Source of the DNA: Ectocarpus siliculosus
Taxonomy: Eukaryota; Sar; Phaeophyceae; Ectocarpales; Ectocarpaceae
Assembly: GCA_000310025.1 (NCBI GenBank)
Contig: FN649752.1
Span: 4,160,536-4,224,535 of the forward strand
Length of the DNA: 64,000 bases
Direction of reading: 5' to 3'
In this document: in pieces, positions 48,950-60,300 of the stretch
How positions within the stretch are numbered: the first letter of the stretch is position 1
Layout: each line of letters begins with the position of its first letter
Translations under genes and position numbers: made by a program
The notes under the pieces: model-generated
Databases searched by the model: none
What the model saw: the letters and a program-made list of their open reading frames with translations, nothing else
What the model was told of the DNA's origin: nothing

Positions 48950-51900
48950 GTGGAAGCTCAAGAAAAGGCGGCATTCGCCCGCAAAGTGCTTACTGATGTT
49001 GACGAAGAACAGAAGATCATCACACGAGCGATGAAAGACGCATCGGATACTGCTGAACGACTCGCTGTTCAAGCTGAGACCATCGTTCGTCTGTACAAGG
49101 AGCAACTACCACGGAAGCGTTCTTCGCAAGGCCAACAGAAAACACGAACGAGACGAACAGCTCTACGGTCATCATCAATCGGACGTTCCCGTTCTATCGT
49201 GAACCAGCAAGAGCTGGACGAATTTGAGGAAGCCGATTCTCAACTATTCAATATCCTCTATCACATATTGATTGGGCCAGCTAAACATGTGTTACGACGA
49301 CACGCGCCTGTGGATGAATCGAGTGGCAGCGGACTAGCTGTTTGGAAGGAGCTGGAATCTAAATTTCAGCCTGCCGATGAACACCGGCGGAGAAACCTGG
49401 AACGAGAATTGGAATCAGCTACCATGCGAACTGGTACTGATCCAGACATATTCATCACCCATGTCTGGCATCTCGCGGAGCAACTTCGCTTCATCGGAGG
49501 GACCGTCACTGATGAGAAACTTGGGGACATCATACTACAAGGACTGCCAGCAGAGTACCACCTGATTCGGTACCATGCTAGTTCGAGGAATGAGCACAAC
49601 GATCTGGCAGACATCACTCAAACGGCGCGGAACATGTGGTACAATCGAAACCGTAAAGATGGCGCCATCACGACATTTCAGGATAGGAGGAGTTCTGCTC
49701 GTGACGCGGGGTATTCAGCCATAACGGAAGCACCTCGTCAGCCAAGACGCCGAGATGGAGGTTATTCGACGCCTCCATACAACAGAGATGCGGTGGAATG
49801 CTACAACTGCCATCGTTTGGGGCATGTTCAACGGAACTGTCCGGAGCTGCATTCAGGGAGTGGCCGAGCTCCTACACGGAACTACAGCAGCAGCGGCGGA
49901 AACAGGCGAAATGGATACTATTTTCAACAGCGATCGCGGAATAACAATGGGCTTCGAGGATCCAACAACGGTTATCAGCAGCGATCGAGATCCAGCCGAC
50001 CTGTACGACAAGTGAGAGACCGTCCTACGCGTCGGCAGCAACAACAAAGGCAACGGAAGTGGTGTTCGTTGCACAACACCCACCTGCATGACGATTCAGA
50101 GTGTCGTGCCCAACAACAAGATGGTATGGGCACACGACATGCATCAACAGGACGAGGAGGGCCGATAACAGAAGAAACACAAGGGGCGAGACAGGCTAGC
50201 CCTGTTCGCCACCAAGTCCAAGACAGGGATGGTACTTGGATTTTCAACCCAAGAATGTACAACGGTGATCATCGGACTATCAACAGAGCTGCAACAGCTC
50301 ATGAGGAGACGAGAGGGTCTGCTCACAACCGGAATGTCCGAACTACGTCGCAACCAACTGAAGAGACAGTGGTTGAAGGTTATAATGGGAACCTTGGATA
50401 CCCATGCGTCAGCCGCATGGAGATGGCAGCACAACGAGCTGCTTATGTGGAATTCGATCAAGGAAAATTTAATTTACTGGTGGATAGTGGAGCATCGGGC
50501 CACTACTTGGACAGCGACCTGTTACCGGATCTGGAAAACATATTGGATGACTTCACGTACATCACTACGCCAACGAAGATCATTGGTGCTGGAGGAATTG
50601 AGCTTGAAGGGATCAGTGAAGGAATCATCAACGTTTTCGCCAAGGATGGCGAAGGAAACGACAGGAGAGTGCGGTTCAAGTGCACAGTGGTTCCAGGGCT
50701 AGGGCGGCACCTGTTCTCTACTGGAACAGCTCAGAAGAAAGGTGCGAATACGATCATGTCAGATCAACCTCGAATCGAGTTGCCGACTTCTTCGAGAGAT
50801 GAATCAAGAATCGCCCTGGTGTTACGAGAAGTGGGGACGCTGTACTTCCTGGATGTGCGACTTGACACAAGCCAACGTGAACGAAGACAGAGGATCCACG
50901 AGGAAAATATGAACACGTACGAGAAAGCATACATTGCTGTCCCACGCGCGGAGCCATACAATCTTTGGCATCGGCGTTTGGCGCATTGCCACAAGGGCAT
51001 CATTGAGGCAGCAGCGCGCATTAAAGAAACTGGAGTTAAGCTCACGGACAACTTGGACCCGTGCGAGACCTGCAAACTTCAGAAGAGCACCCAAAGGAAG
51101 CACCTCAAAACGGCACAGCACACTGCCGTTCAACCATGTCAACGGGTGTACACGGATCTGCTGGGACCAATTTCGCCACCTGCAAAGGGCGGATTCAACT
51201 ATGCCAGCAAATTCACGGAGGCATATTCCAGAATGAATGTCGTGTACCTGATAAGGACCAAGGACGAAGCCATCGACACACTGGAACGATTTATTGACGA
51301 CATCGTCATACCGAATGGTTTTCGACTGGAGCGGCTTCGGAGTGACTGTGGAGGAGAGTACACAGCTGAGTACTACAAGAAGTTCTGCAAAACAATTGGA
51401 ATCGTCCAAGAATTTACGGCACCGGCAACACCGCAACAAAATGGGATAAGCGAGCGTGCTGGACGGACGCTCATGAACATCGTTCGATGTTTAATGCATG
51501 GCGGACAACTACCGGAGTATCTATGGGGCGAGTTGTGCTGCACGGCGGTACACATCACGAATCGCCTGCCGCATGTACATCTGAACAACGAGACGCCTTA
51601 CTACCGGATGTTTGGAAAACAAGCTTCGCTACGACATCTACGGGTTATCGGATCGTCAGCGTTCGTACACGTCGAAACGTACAAGACTAAGCTTGCAAAT
51701 CGAGCTTGGCCCGGAATACTGGTTGGGTACAGCCCCAACAGCAACGCTTATCGGATTTATAATCCGCATACCAAGCGCATCGTTCCATCGAGAAACGTGA
51801 CTTTCATCGAACCAATGGACGCGGCCATGCCGCCGGTCATACCGACCATTGAGGAACTACGCGACTACGAACCGGAAAACGAATTATCGGTTTCCGCGGA

Positions 51901-52147
51901 TGTCGACATACCCGGAAACGAGGGGGAAGTGAAAGATAATTCGAAATATGAGGAGGACTACTACGAGGAAGAAGGACAACAAGAACAAGAACAAGAACAA
52001 GAACAAGAACAAGAACAAGAACAAGGAATTATACCCCGCATGCACTTGCGAAGCAGCGGAAAGAGGATACGTTGTGGAAACGATGGACGTGGTGACTGCA
52101 TTTCTTCAGAGCAAAGTGGAAGAAGAAGTGTATGTTCGTCAAGCTAA
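48950..52147 (+). pseudogene. copia gag-protease-integrase, 5'-truncated
   Basis: One open frame of 1065 codons begins without an ATG; the same frame is open back across the LTR junction at 48912, so the true gag start is deleted. In order there is a gag domain (about residues 60-230), a zinc knuckle CYNCHRLGHVQRNC (about 284-297), an aspartic protease with VDSGASGH (about 512), the integrase zinc region WHRRLAHCHKG with CETC, and an integrase core with TDLLGP, RSDCGGEY and NGISERAGR (D, D, E spaced as in DDE integrases). A Gln-Glu hexamer-repeat linker (51979-52025) follows. Homology ends near residue 1035 (about 52055). The remaining codons read the reverse transcriptase DNA in the wrong frame. 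Confidence 0.9.
51979..52025 (+). repeat. AACAAG hexamer tract in copia linker
   Basis: About seven and a half copies of a six-base unit encode Gln-Glu pairs between integrase and reverse transcriptase. The following frame change lies just beyond it. Confidence 0.85.
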
Positions 52148-53315
52148 AGCATGCGAAATAATGGATGAAGTGACGGGACTACCGCTGGTGATGAAGCTCA
52201 AGAAAAGCTTATACGGATTGAAGCAGAGCCCTCGGAACTTCGGCAACGCATTTGCCAAAGGAATAAAAGAAATCGGGTTTACTGCTCTACTGAGCGACCC
52301 GTGCGTATATGTGTACGGTGCTGGACCTGCATACGCGATACTATGTGTGTACGTGGACGACTGCACACTAGCTGGAAAGACACCGAGCGTGGTTCAAGAT
52401 TTGAAGAAACAACTATCGGACAAATTCAAGATGACGGACGGAGGACCAGCGGAACTACTACTAGGGATGGAGATTTCTCAGAGCGACGGAGAAATCGCAG
52501 TGAGCCAACACAAATATGTGATGAACATACTGGACAAGTTTCAAATGAAGGACTGCAAATCAGCGGCGACTCCAGGATGCGGGCCAGAAATTGAACAAGA
52601 GCCGGAGAATGCTATATATTTAAGTGACGAGGACAAAAAACTCTACCAGGGAATAGTCGGAAGTCTCCTCTTCTTGACTAACACGACGAGATGGGAGATT
52701 GGATATGCCGTCATGATCCTGTGCAGAGGGATGAACAAGCCTACCAATCAACATATGGTCGGAGCAAAGAGAGTGCTGCAATACCTTCGAGGATTCCCGG
52801 ATATGCCACTAAAGTTCAGGAGAGGGCAATGGAACCTGAAGTGCTACTGTGACGCGAACTTCGCTGGATCGGGCGAGAGACTTCAGAAGCGTTCTTCTAC
52901 TGGATATATTTTCATACTTGCGGGAGGCGTCATCAGTGCAGCATCAACTCTGCAGAAGCTAACAGCACAATCAAGTGTACATGCGGAGATCATCGCGATG
53001 GCTACAGCAGCGAGGGAAGCAATTTATCTGCAAGGTGTACTATCGGAACTTGGATTTCCATGCGGCAACATCCCGCTTCATTCGGATTCAACGGGAGCGC
53101 TGAGCACAGCAGGAAACTCCATGTTTCGAGGCCGCAGCAAGTTCATCAGCACGAGATACTGGCTACTTCGCCAGAACGTCAACCAGGGAAACATCGTGCT
53201 AAAGTTCGTGAGGAGTGAGGAGCAGCTTGCGGACATATTGACCAAGCATCTGGAACGTGTCCAATTCGTCAAACTGCGGACATTGGTTCAAGAACGTGGA
53301 GGATCTACGAAATAG
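52056..53315 (+). pseudogene. copia reverse transcriptase (N-terminally deleted) and RNase H
   Basis: The frame shifts relative to the upstream gag-integrase frame; homology begins abruptly at ERGYVVETMDVVTAFLQ, which is motif A of the reverse transcriptase. The fingers region that normally precedes it (about 150-200 residues) is missing. YVDD (motif C) is present at about 52350, SLYGLKQSPR precedes it, and the RNase H domain follows with CDANFAGS, HAEIIAMATAAREAIYL and HSDSTGAL. It stops at 53315. The deletion plus frame change means no functional polymerase could be made from this copy. Confidence 0.9.
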
Positions 53316-54298
53316 GAGATTTCATATGGTGGAGCAGCAAATGTGATAGTTTCAGATGTATAAGGACAACACGGGAAGGCTGGTGCGACGACTACACACC
53401 AACCACTACCAAGAAGAACAAGACAGGACTACCTGGACAACAACGACAAGGAAAGACATCACAAACAAGACAGGACTACCTGGAAAACAACGACATACAA
53501 GACCGACAAGACCAAGGAGGTGTACTTCCTGGAAGACAACAACAACAACAATAACAACAGCGTCATCATCGAAGACGTCTGGAGACACAACAACGGCTTA
53601 ATTGCTACACTGGAGAAGGAGACGGGATGAGAAGGAAAGTAATGACGTATGAAATAGTTATACCGACCATCAGTAACGTAGAGAAGAGTGAATTTTGTGA
53701 AAGTATAGTGAATCCCGGGCATGGACATCACAGACATGATGTGTGCTTCACGGTCATTCTGTCTACATAGAAGAATGAACGGTTTTACGAATAGGTGTAT
53801 GTGATACTTCGTATGAGGTGTGATTCTGGTAAGGTAAAATAATTGGCCAGATGAAAGAGAAATGCTGTGATAGAGGTATGTGTTTACGTACGTGCTAAGA
53901 GCGTTGAGGTACAGTAGTATGCGACGAATGAAAGGTTTACTATGGTCATTCAACCGTAGTCAATGTATTTCACTATTGTAGAAACAGTTAAACGCAGTTG
54001 TTTTTTAGTTGAGCAAACTTGGGGACGAAATTCTGATCTTTGTTCACTGAATGCGGGGAGAGAATAAGAAGATAAGGAGAAGAAAATAAGGGCGATTATT
54101 TTTTGGAGTAGGATAGCAGCTGAACAGGCAGTTGTTGAAGCATGAGTAACGCGCGTAATACAAATTATGGGGGCGTGTGTAATGTAAGAGTACTGAATTG
54201 AAGTAGGTGCGTAAAAGACTTGCAGGATTTATGCAGTAGATTTAGAACAACACTGGGGTTGTTGAAGTGCACGTAACATTGCATCCATCATGGGGGCG
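53316..54298 (+). other. Non-coding spacer of the copia element, ending in a short polypurine tract
   Basis: Almost 1 kb between the pol stop and the right LTR without coding potential. It ends CATCATGGGGGCG directly before the LTR; ATGGGGG can serve as the polypurine tract that primes plus-strand synthesis. Confidence 0.7.
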
Positions 54299-54712
54299 TG
54301 TTGAAATACAGCGCATCACTGCTGTAGGATGTGTGTAGTAGAATAGATGCAGCTGTATGATTGCTGTATGCAATGATACGTACATGCGGTGTGATATGTG
54401 ACGTTTGGTAAAACGTAACATGTATGACGAGTTCTAGCGAGGAACTCACGAATGAATTGATGGTTGAGCAGAGGATTGTAATTGTAGCGAGATCACGAGG
54501 TGTTGCGAGCCCCACCGGGTTCACTCCCCAACTATCTCTCACCATCTCACCTCTGCAACTGAGCTAGGCTCCGGTGCCACCGGCAGGCAATAATGAAAGT
54601 CTCATTGAGGCAACAATGATACCAACTTCAGTCTCGACGACTACATGCAGGCTTAACCGCCTGCAGACACGACCCTTGGGTACAGGGCACCTCGACACGA
54701 CACATTTCTACA
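54299..54712 (+). repeat. Right LTR, full length (414 bases)
   Basis: It starts TGTTGAAA and ends CTACA, directly followed by the target duplication GAATC. Its last 150 bases (54563-54712) have no counterpart in the truncated left LTR. Confidence 0.9.
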
Positions 54713-54717
54713 GAATC
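54713..54717. repeat. Target-site duplication, right copy (GAATC)
   Basis: This is the partner of 48644-48648. It lies inside the hAT coding exon, where the minus strand reads through the Val-Ile codons of the dimerisation domain. Confidence 0.9.
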
Positions 54718-56712
54718 ACCAAGTACTTGACTGCCAGCCTAGCCAGAGATGGGAACGAGAATTGGTGTCGGCACCACCAAGTCAGCTCATCCTTTGAGGT
54801 CTGCTCGTGCTCGGGATCAAGGCCTTGCTCAACAACAAAGCGCCGAAGCTCCAGCTCTGCAGACTGCACTCTTGCTTCAAGTGAGAGCCTCGAAGGGGAA
54901 CGCGCGGCGCTGGTTTGCTGCGCCTGTCCGGCGCCGCCTGATCCACCAGGGCCCTTGCCCCTCGATGCCATGACGGCCATCGTTCGAAAGCTGAGGAGCT
55001 GCTTCTTCGCCGGCGGCTCATCGCCGGAAAGGTCGACGGACCCGCCGCCCGCACCACCGCCCGCACCACCGCCCGCACCACCGCCCGCACCGCCATTATC
55101 AGCCGACGAGCTGTCGGCCGCTTTCTCGGCATCGATGTCCTGGGTGAACAGGACTTTGAGCTCCTCCACGAGAAGATCGCGCCACTGCTTCTGCTCCGCG
55201 TCCGATAGCCACTCGAGATCTTTCGTGCGGGCACTGAGCGCGGACGCCATCTTCATCACCGCGGGGACATTTTCCCAGCGATCTTCGTGGTCGACGAGCA
55301 TCGCTTTGCCAGCCACGCGGAACGGGCCTTGGGTGAACGCCGCCGACTCCTTCTGGATGTGGTTGTTCAAGACGTTCATGATGCAGGGGATCTCCGCCAG
55401 GCCAAGGTAGTCACCCTCCATGGTCTCCACCGCCGACGCGAAAGGCTCCAACATCCTCACCATCGACGCCGCGTTTGTCCAGTCCACGTCCTGGAGGACG
55501 ATGTCCACCTTGGAGCGTTCGTTGGCGAGCTCGACGGTGTGAAGAACGCTGCTCTTGTGCTCCAGGGACACAGTGAGCATCGACAGCCACGACCACCACC
55601 GCGTGACACAGCCTGTAGGGATCCTCGCAGGTTTTTTGGTGGGAAACCTCAACTGAATACATACGGGGATCAGGGGGGAGAAACACAGGAGGGGGCGGGG
55701 ATCGATGAGAACCCAACAGCACGACAAGCAAACGTTTGCCTCTTTACTCTGCACATGCGTGCGCGGCTAGCGGCAAGACTGCAGTGGTGCAGTGACGATG
55801 TGATTGTGTCAACAGCGTGCGAAAAATAACGTAAATACAAGCGTATTTGCTCACCTTCTGCGCCTCAAAGAACGCTCCCAGCGACAGCGCAGACTTGTGC
55901 AGGTGCCCGGCAACCTTGGTGAACCTTTTGAGGGTCTCCTTCAGGCCGGGAGTGTTGACGAACTTCTGCACCGTGAGCTCAGTCTTGTGGCATCCACATC
56001 CAAGCCACTGAATCTGCGGCGCCATGTGAACAATGACGCCGTTCTTCATGTTCGCAGCCGTGTCGGTCGTCATGCTGATCACTTGGTTCTCGATCCCAAG
56101 AGCCTTCAGCATACTCGTGAGCTTCGCCCCGATGCGCACACCGGTGTGGGATCCTTCGAAGATCTCGCAGCCTGCGGTGCCGCACTTGACGGTCCACTCG
56201 CTGCGGGACGTCTCTATCCAGTGAAGAGTCAGAGAGATGAAGGACACCTGGGTGATTTGGCGAAATATGGCAGAACAAGAAACAATACGCACACGAAAAT
56301 GCACGCATCAAAACAACGTCCCTAGCTAGGCAACGTACCTCAAATGCCACCCGAGCGTTCTCGTAGATCGTGAGTGTTCTACAGCTATTTGTCATCAACT
56401 GCTGTTTGATGTTTATTATATCGCGGGAAGCAGAAGAGTTATACTTACGTTGGTGTTGGATGTCCAAATGTCGCTATTTAGTCGCCGCTAGGCTTTTCCC
56501 CACCAGCATGCGCTTGAGGTTCTCCACGGCGACTCTCTTCTTGTTCATCAACTCCGTCCGAAACTTCTTTCGGCCGCCGGCGTCGAAGGTAGCGCTGCCA
56601 GTCGCTGTCTGCAGCACCTTCTCAAGCGCTGGATGGTCCACAACCGAAAGCGGCTGGTTGTCGAGGATCACCCAATCGAGGAGGTCCGAGGCGACCGCTT
56701 CGGTGCGGGATA

Positions 56713-57087
56713 GCCTGACCGTAGGAAGGTTGTTTTTCCAAAGAGCTTTGTTGGCATTTATTGTATTTATGTATGATGTGTGATGTGTGACAAAATACAA
56801 ATTACACAAGTCTAATTAGCGGTAGACCACATCCTCCGTACTTTGTGAACATTGAACGCGCTACAATACACGCTTCAACACGCAGCCTGCTGTAGCTGCT
56901 ATACGGTGCCACTAATGAAACTTAGACTAATTTGAAAAGAACAGCGTACATCGTATGGCACACCACCACGAGGAGGAGAAAAAATAACACAGGAACTCAA
57001 GGGTGCACAATTTTTTTTTTTCCGACACCTAACCCCCAAAACTTTTTTTTGTGGCCCTCCGGGGGGGGGGGGGGGGGAAACGAAAGT
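56713..57087. other. Unresolved stretch before the assembly gap
   Basis: It may contain the first hAT exon or terminal repeat on the minus strand, but none is recognisable. From about 57010 the sequence degrades into T, C and G homopolymers, as expected at a contig end. Confidence 0.5.
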
Positions 57088-57187
57088 NNNNNNNNNNNNN
57101 NNNNNNNNNNNNNNNNNNNNNNNNNNNNNNNNNNNNNNNNNNNNNNNNNNNNNNNNNNNNNNNNNNNNNNNNNNNNNNNNNNNNNNN
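57088..57187. other. Assembly gap (100 N)
   Basis: Exactly 100 N, the conventional size for a gap of unknown length. Homopolymer-rich low-quality sequence flanks both sides. Confidence 0.98.
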
Positions 57188-57382
57188 AGGTCCCATCCCC
57201 CCCCAAAAAACGCCATGCAATTTCCTATATAAACAAGTCTATAGTAAATCCTATATATAAAGTGGGCACACAGGGGGTAGTACAATCCACGTAGCCCCTG
57301 CTCAACAGTACCGCAGCCCGCAGCCGCGGTACCGTCCGTAGCAGAGGAGCGAGAGAGCGAGAGCTTGGGGAGAGCGGTCACG

Positions 57383-60300
57383 ATGAGCACAGTCTCCGTG
57401 GGGAGGGGACTCCTATCAACAACCCCCTTCGACAAGACGGCTTGGCTAAACCGCGTCTGCCGAGAGCGAGCGGATGGCATGATGGAGTTTGTTTGCCGCT
57501 GCGGACACAACTTCGGCGACGGTTCAGGAGTCGACGAGGGCACCGCCTTGCAGCATGAGGCTTCGCACAAGCACGAAGAGTGAGTGTAGAGGAATGAGGA
57601 TCAGTTTGTGAGATTGCCTTGGTTACATATTAGTATAATCTGCCTCGCAGCAGCAGCAGCAGCAGCAAGAACAACACACCAAGGTTGGACGCACAACAAC
57701 AAGAGTGCGCGAATGCGGAGCCCTCGCGATGCAACTGCCGTCGTGTTGCACACACCAAACGTTGTTGTACTGCTGCCCGTGCACCTGGCAGCGGCAACTG
57801 CGTATGTGTTGTGCTGCATACAATGTAACTGGAAGAAGCAGTAGCGGCAGCCTCAACAGCAGAGGCAGAAGCCGCAGCGGTAGCTGAGCAGCATGACAAC
57901 TTGTGACAACGTAAACTTGACAACGTTTGAGAAAAAAAAATGCGCGAAATGCAGACCGGCACCACCCACAAGGCTGTGTGCCACGGGGATATTCGTGCCT
58001 CTGCAGAACTGGCCTTTACATCGGTGTCCCCTGCCCTTGCCTGCCACTTTCCGCACGCCAATCGCATGCGAGCAGATCGCGTTCGCCTGTTGCGAAAATC
58101 GCTCAGAAGAATACTCGTGGCGACTGGGTTTGCACCACGTGCCAGCACTATTTCGGCTCCGGTGAAGGGCTGACCCAGTTTCATGTGAACCAGCACGAGA
58201 GGTCGACCGCACACATGTGAGGGCGATGGCGGTCGGTGTCCGCAGTTGCATACTCGAGTAATTTGGACTGCTCACTTTGTGCTTACCAACATTTCAAGAC
58301 CTCGCAAGACCCGTTACTTTGTCCATCCTCGCTGCACGCATGTCGCGCAAAGTATCAATGCATGCATGCATGCAGCTTTGTCGATGTGTGCGAATGCGTC
58401 GCCTACGACGCAACTTGACACAGTATGAACAGTAGAACGATTAGATCATTATTCCGTCTCTCAACGGCGGATCAATCAATCAATATTTACTCACATCCGC
58501 AGGCGTGGTGCTGAAGCTAAGCGTCAGAGGAATACAATGCTGAGGTTTTTTAAACCGACGAGCACTACGGGCGGCGGGAAGGGGTCGAGGGACGTGATGG
58601 ATAGCAGCGGTGGCGCAAGCAGTGACGTTGAGGTGCTCTCGACGGGAGTTGCAGGCGGGCGTGAGGGCGGAACGGGTACGGGTAGCGACGGTGAGGTGGT
58701 TGCGACGGGAGTTGTGAACGGGCGTGAGGGTTGTGAGGGCGCGAGCAGCGAAATGGATGGAGCTTTCTCCGACGCTGCACACGAGAGTGGTTCGACCGAT
58801 ATGGTGCGCGCCCAAAACCCCCTCCACTGCGCGGGATTGCGTCCGAATGTTCGGGAGCCTGTTATCCAACACTACCCAGCAGCTTTGCATGGTGTCGTCA
58901 AAAAGGGGTTGTCGTGGGAGTCTCGAATAGACACGAATGGCGTGGCTCTTTTCGCCGTGGAATCCGTCTCCCGCGGCATCCTGAGCCCAGGTTGTGCTGG
59001 AGTAGTGGAAGAACCAGGAGGCATGTGCGAGCCGTGTGTGGACATCAAGGGCAGTAAGGTTGACAGAGGTGAGACCACGTAGCGAAAAAAAATGCGAAAT
59101 AGGAAGGCACAACTAGGAAAGCAAGACAACTTAACTGTCGTACCCTCATTCCACCACACATGCACTTTTTTTTTATTGGATTGTTCCCTCTGCACCCCTT
59201 CCGTCTTGGAGCAGATCTGGTTCAACGATCATCGTTGGAGCCAGAAGACTCAAGTTTGAAGCACCTTGCTCTAGATTTGTTGACTCCTCACCAGCAACGA
59301 GGCAGGCTGACGCGGTGGAAGAAGAAGTTCGAAGTGCAGAAACTGTACACTTTGAACCAACTCAGGAAGTGCGCGGCTTTGCATGGTCGTGTTGCACTCG
59401 CGAAGAGTATCTTCATTTACATGGCAGACAACGACGTTCATGGCGTTCGAAGGTTAATGGCTCAAGCGCGGCGAGACGGCTTGTCGCTGAGTGGTATCAT
59501 GCATAGGTTAGAGCAGGCGGTGAATGACAAGTATAGTGCCAAAGGGTTCAGCGAGGATGAGTTTGACTTGGCAATACTCTCCATGCGGCTTGGAGGACAA
59601 ACGGCATTGCATGCGTTGCACAAAGCAGCAGGGTTCCCGGGGGCATCGACGGTGTACGCGAAGATCAGGGAGCGTTCGGTGAGCAACAGGGGGTTGGAAC
59701 GTTGAGGATCACACCAAGAACAAGCAGTAGCCCTTTTAGCCGTTCGCACAAGTTGATTTGCAGTGAGACAAGCTCGGTATTGTGTTGTCTGTTTCTTGTC
59801 ACGTCCTTTGCTCTGACGCCGAGATCTTGTCTGCCATGCCCTGTGTCCATTTCCACCATTGCAGATGAAGTTTGTCGTGTGCGCCTCGCTTGAGAAGGAC
59901 TGCCTGGTTGCGGCAATCACCGCCAACCTTGAGCGCTTTTCGCGGCTGTACGATGGCGAAAGGAGAGTGGTCATTCTGGAGATCGACGAGATTGCAACGG
60001 AGCCGCGTGCAAGATATTACGGTCTTACGGACGAGGTGCGTATTGGGAGCTTCGTGTTTGTGTTGCGCACGCCATTTTTAAGTCCCACAGGTTGCGAGGC
60101 GTCTCGCGTAGACGTTACCCACCGTTTGCAATGCAGCTCTGGATGCGTTTCGTGCTGGCCGAGCAAGTGTTTCCATCAGTCAGATTTTGATTCGTTTCCC
60201 ACACCACAAATGGTGATTCCCTACAATGTTTGACATCAGATTTTGGGTCTGTGCGTGCAGCACACCCCTCCCAAGAGTACCAAGTTCGACCTTGACAACC

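Larger units (their letters stand above)
48649..54712 (+). mobile_element. Ty1/copia LTR retrotransposon, internally deleted
   Basis: The 6.06-kb element runs from TGTTGAAATACA to TTTCTACA, is flanked by GAATC target duplications, and has gag, protease, integrase, reverse transcriptase and RNase H in copia order. It sits in the dimerisation domain of a minus-strand hAT transposase gene. The 264 comparable LTR bases differ at two positions (CAAGC/CGAGC and ATCCCT/ATCTCT), which suggests a fairly recent insertion. Two deletions have disabled it: one removes the end of the left LTR, the primer-binding site and the start of gag; the other removes the N-terminal part of the reverse transcriptase. 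Confidence 0.93.
48456..56712 (-). pseudogene. hAT-family transposase, frameshifted and split by a retrotransposon
   Basis: Minus-strand pieces: about 56712-56449, 56247-55855, 55652-54713, then resumption at 48648-48456 after the copia insertion. Motifs are DLLDWVILDNQPLSVV, the catalytic-Asp region SDIWTSNTN, FISLTLHWIE, MTTDTAANMKN, PTGCVTRWWS, and the dimerisation segment split by the insertion (LTWWCRHQFSFPSLARLAVKY on one side, SSAASERVFSMAGN and KKRNRLGDDTVDALVFLN on the other). This is the cut-and-paste transposase type with an RNase H-like fold. A one-base frame slip near 56480 separates the N-terminal helical part from the first catalytic motif. A Gly-Ala-Gly repeat and coiled segment sit in the middle. 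No BED zinc finger was found; an upstream exon may lie towards the gap. Splice borders between pieces look canonical. Confidence 0.85.
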
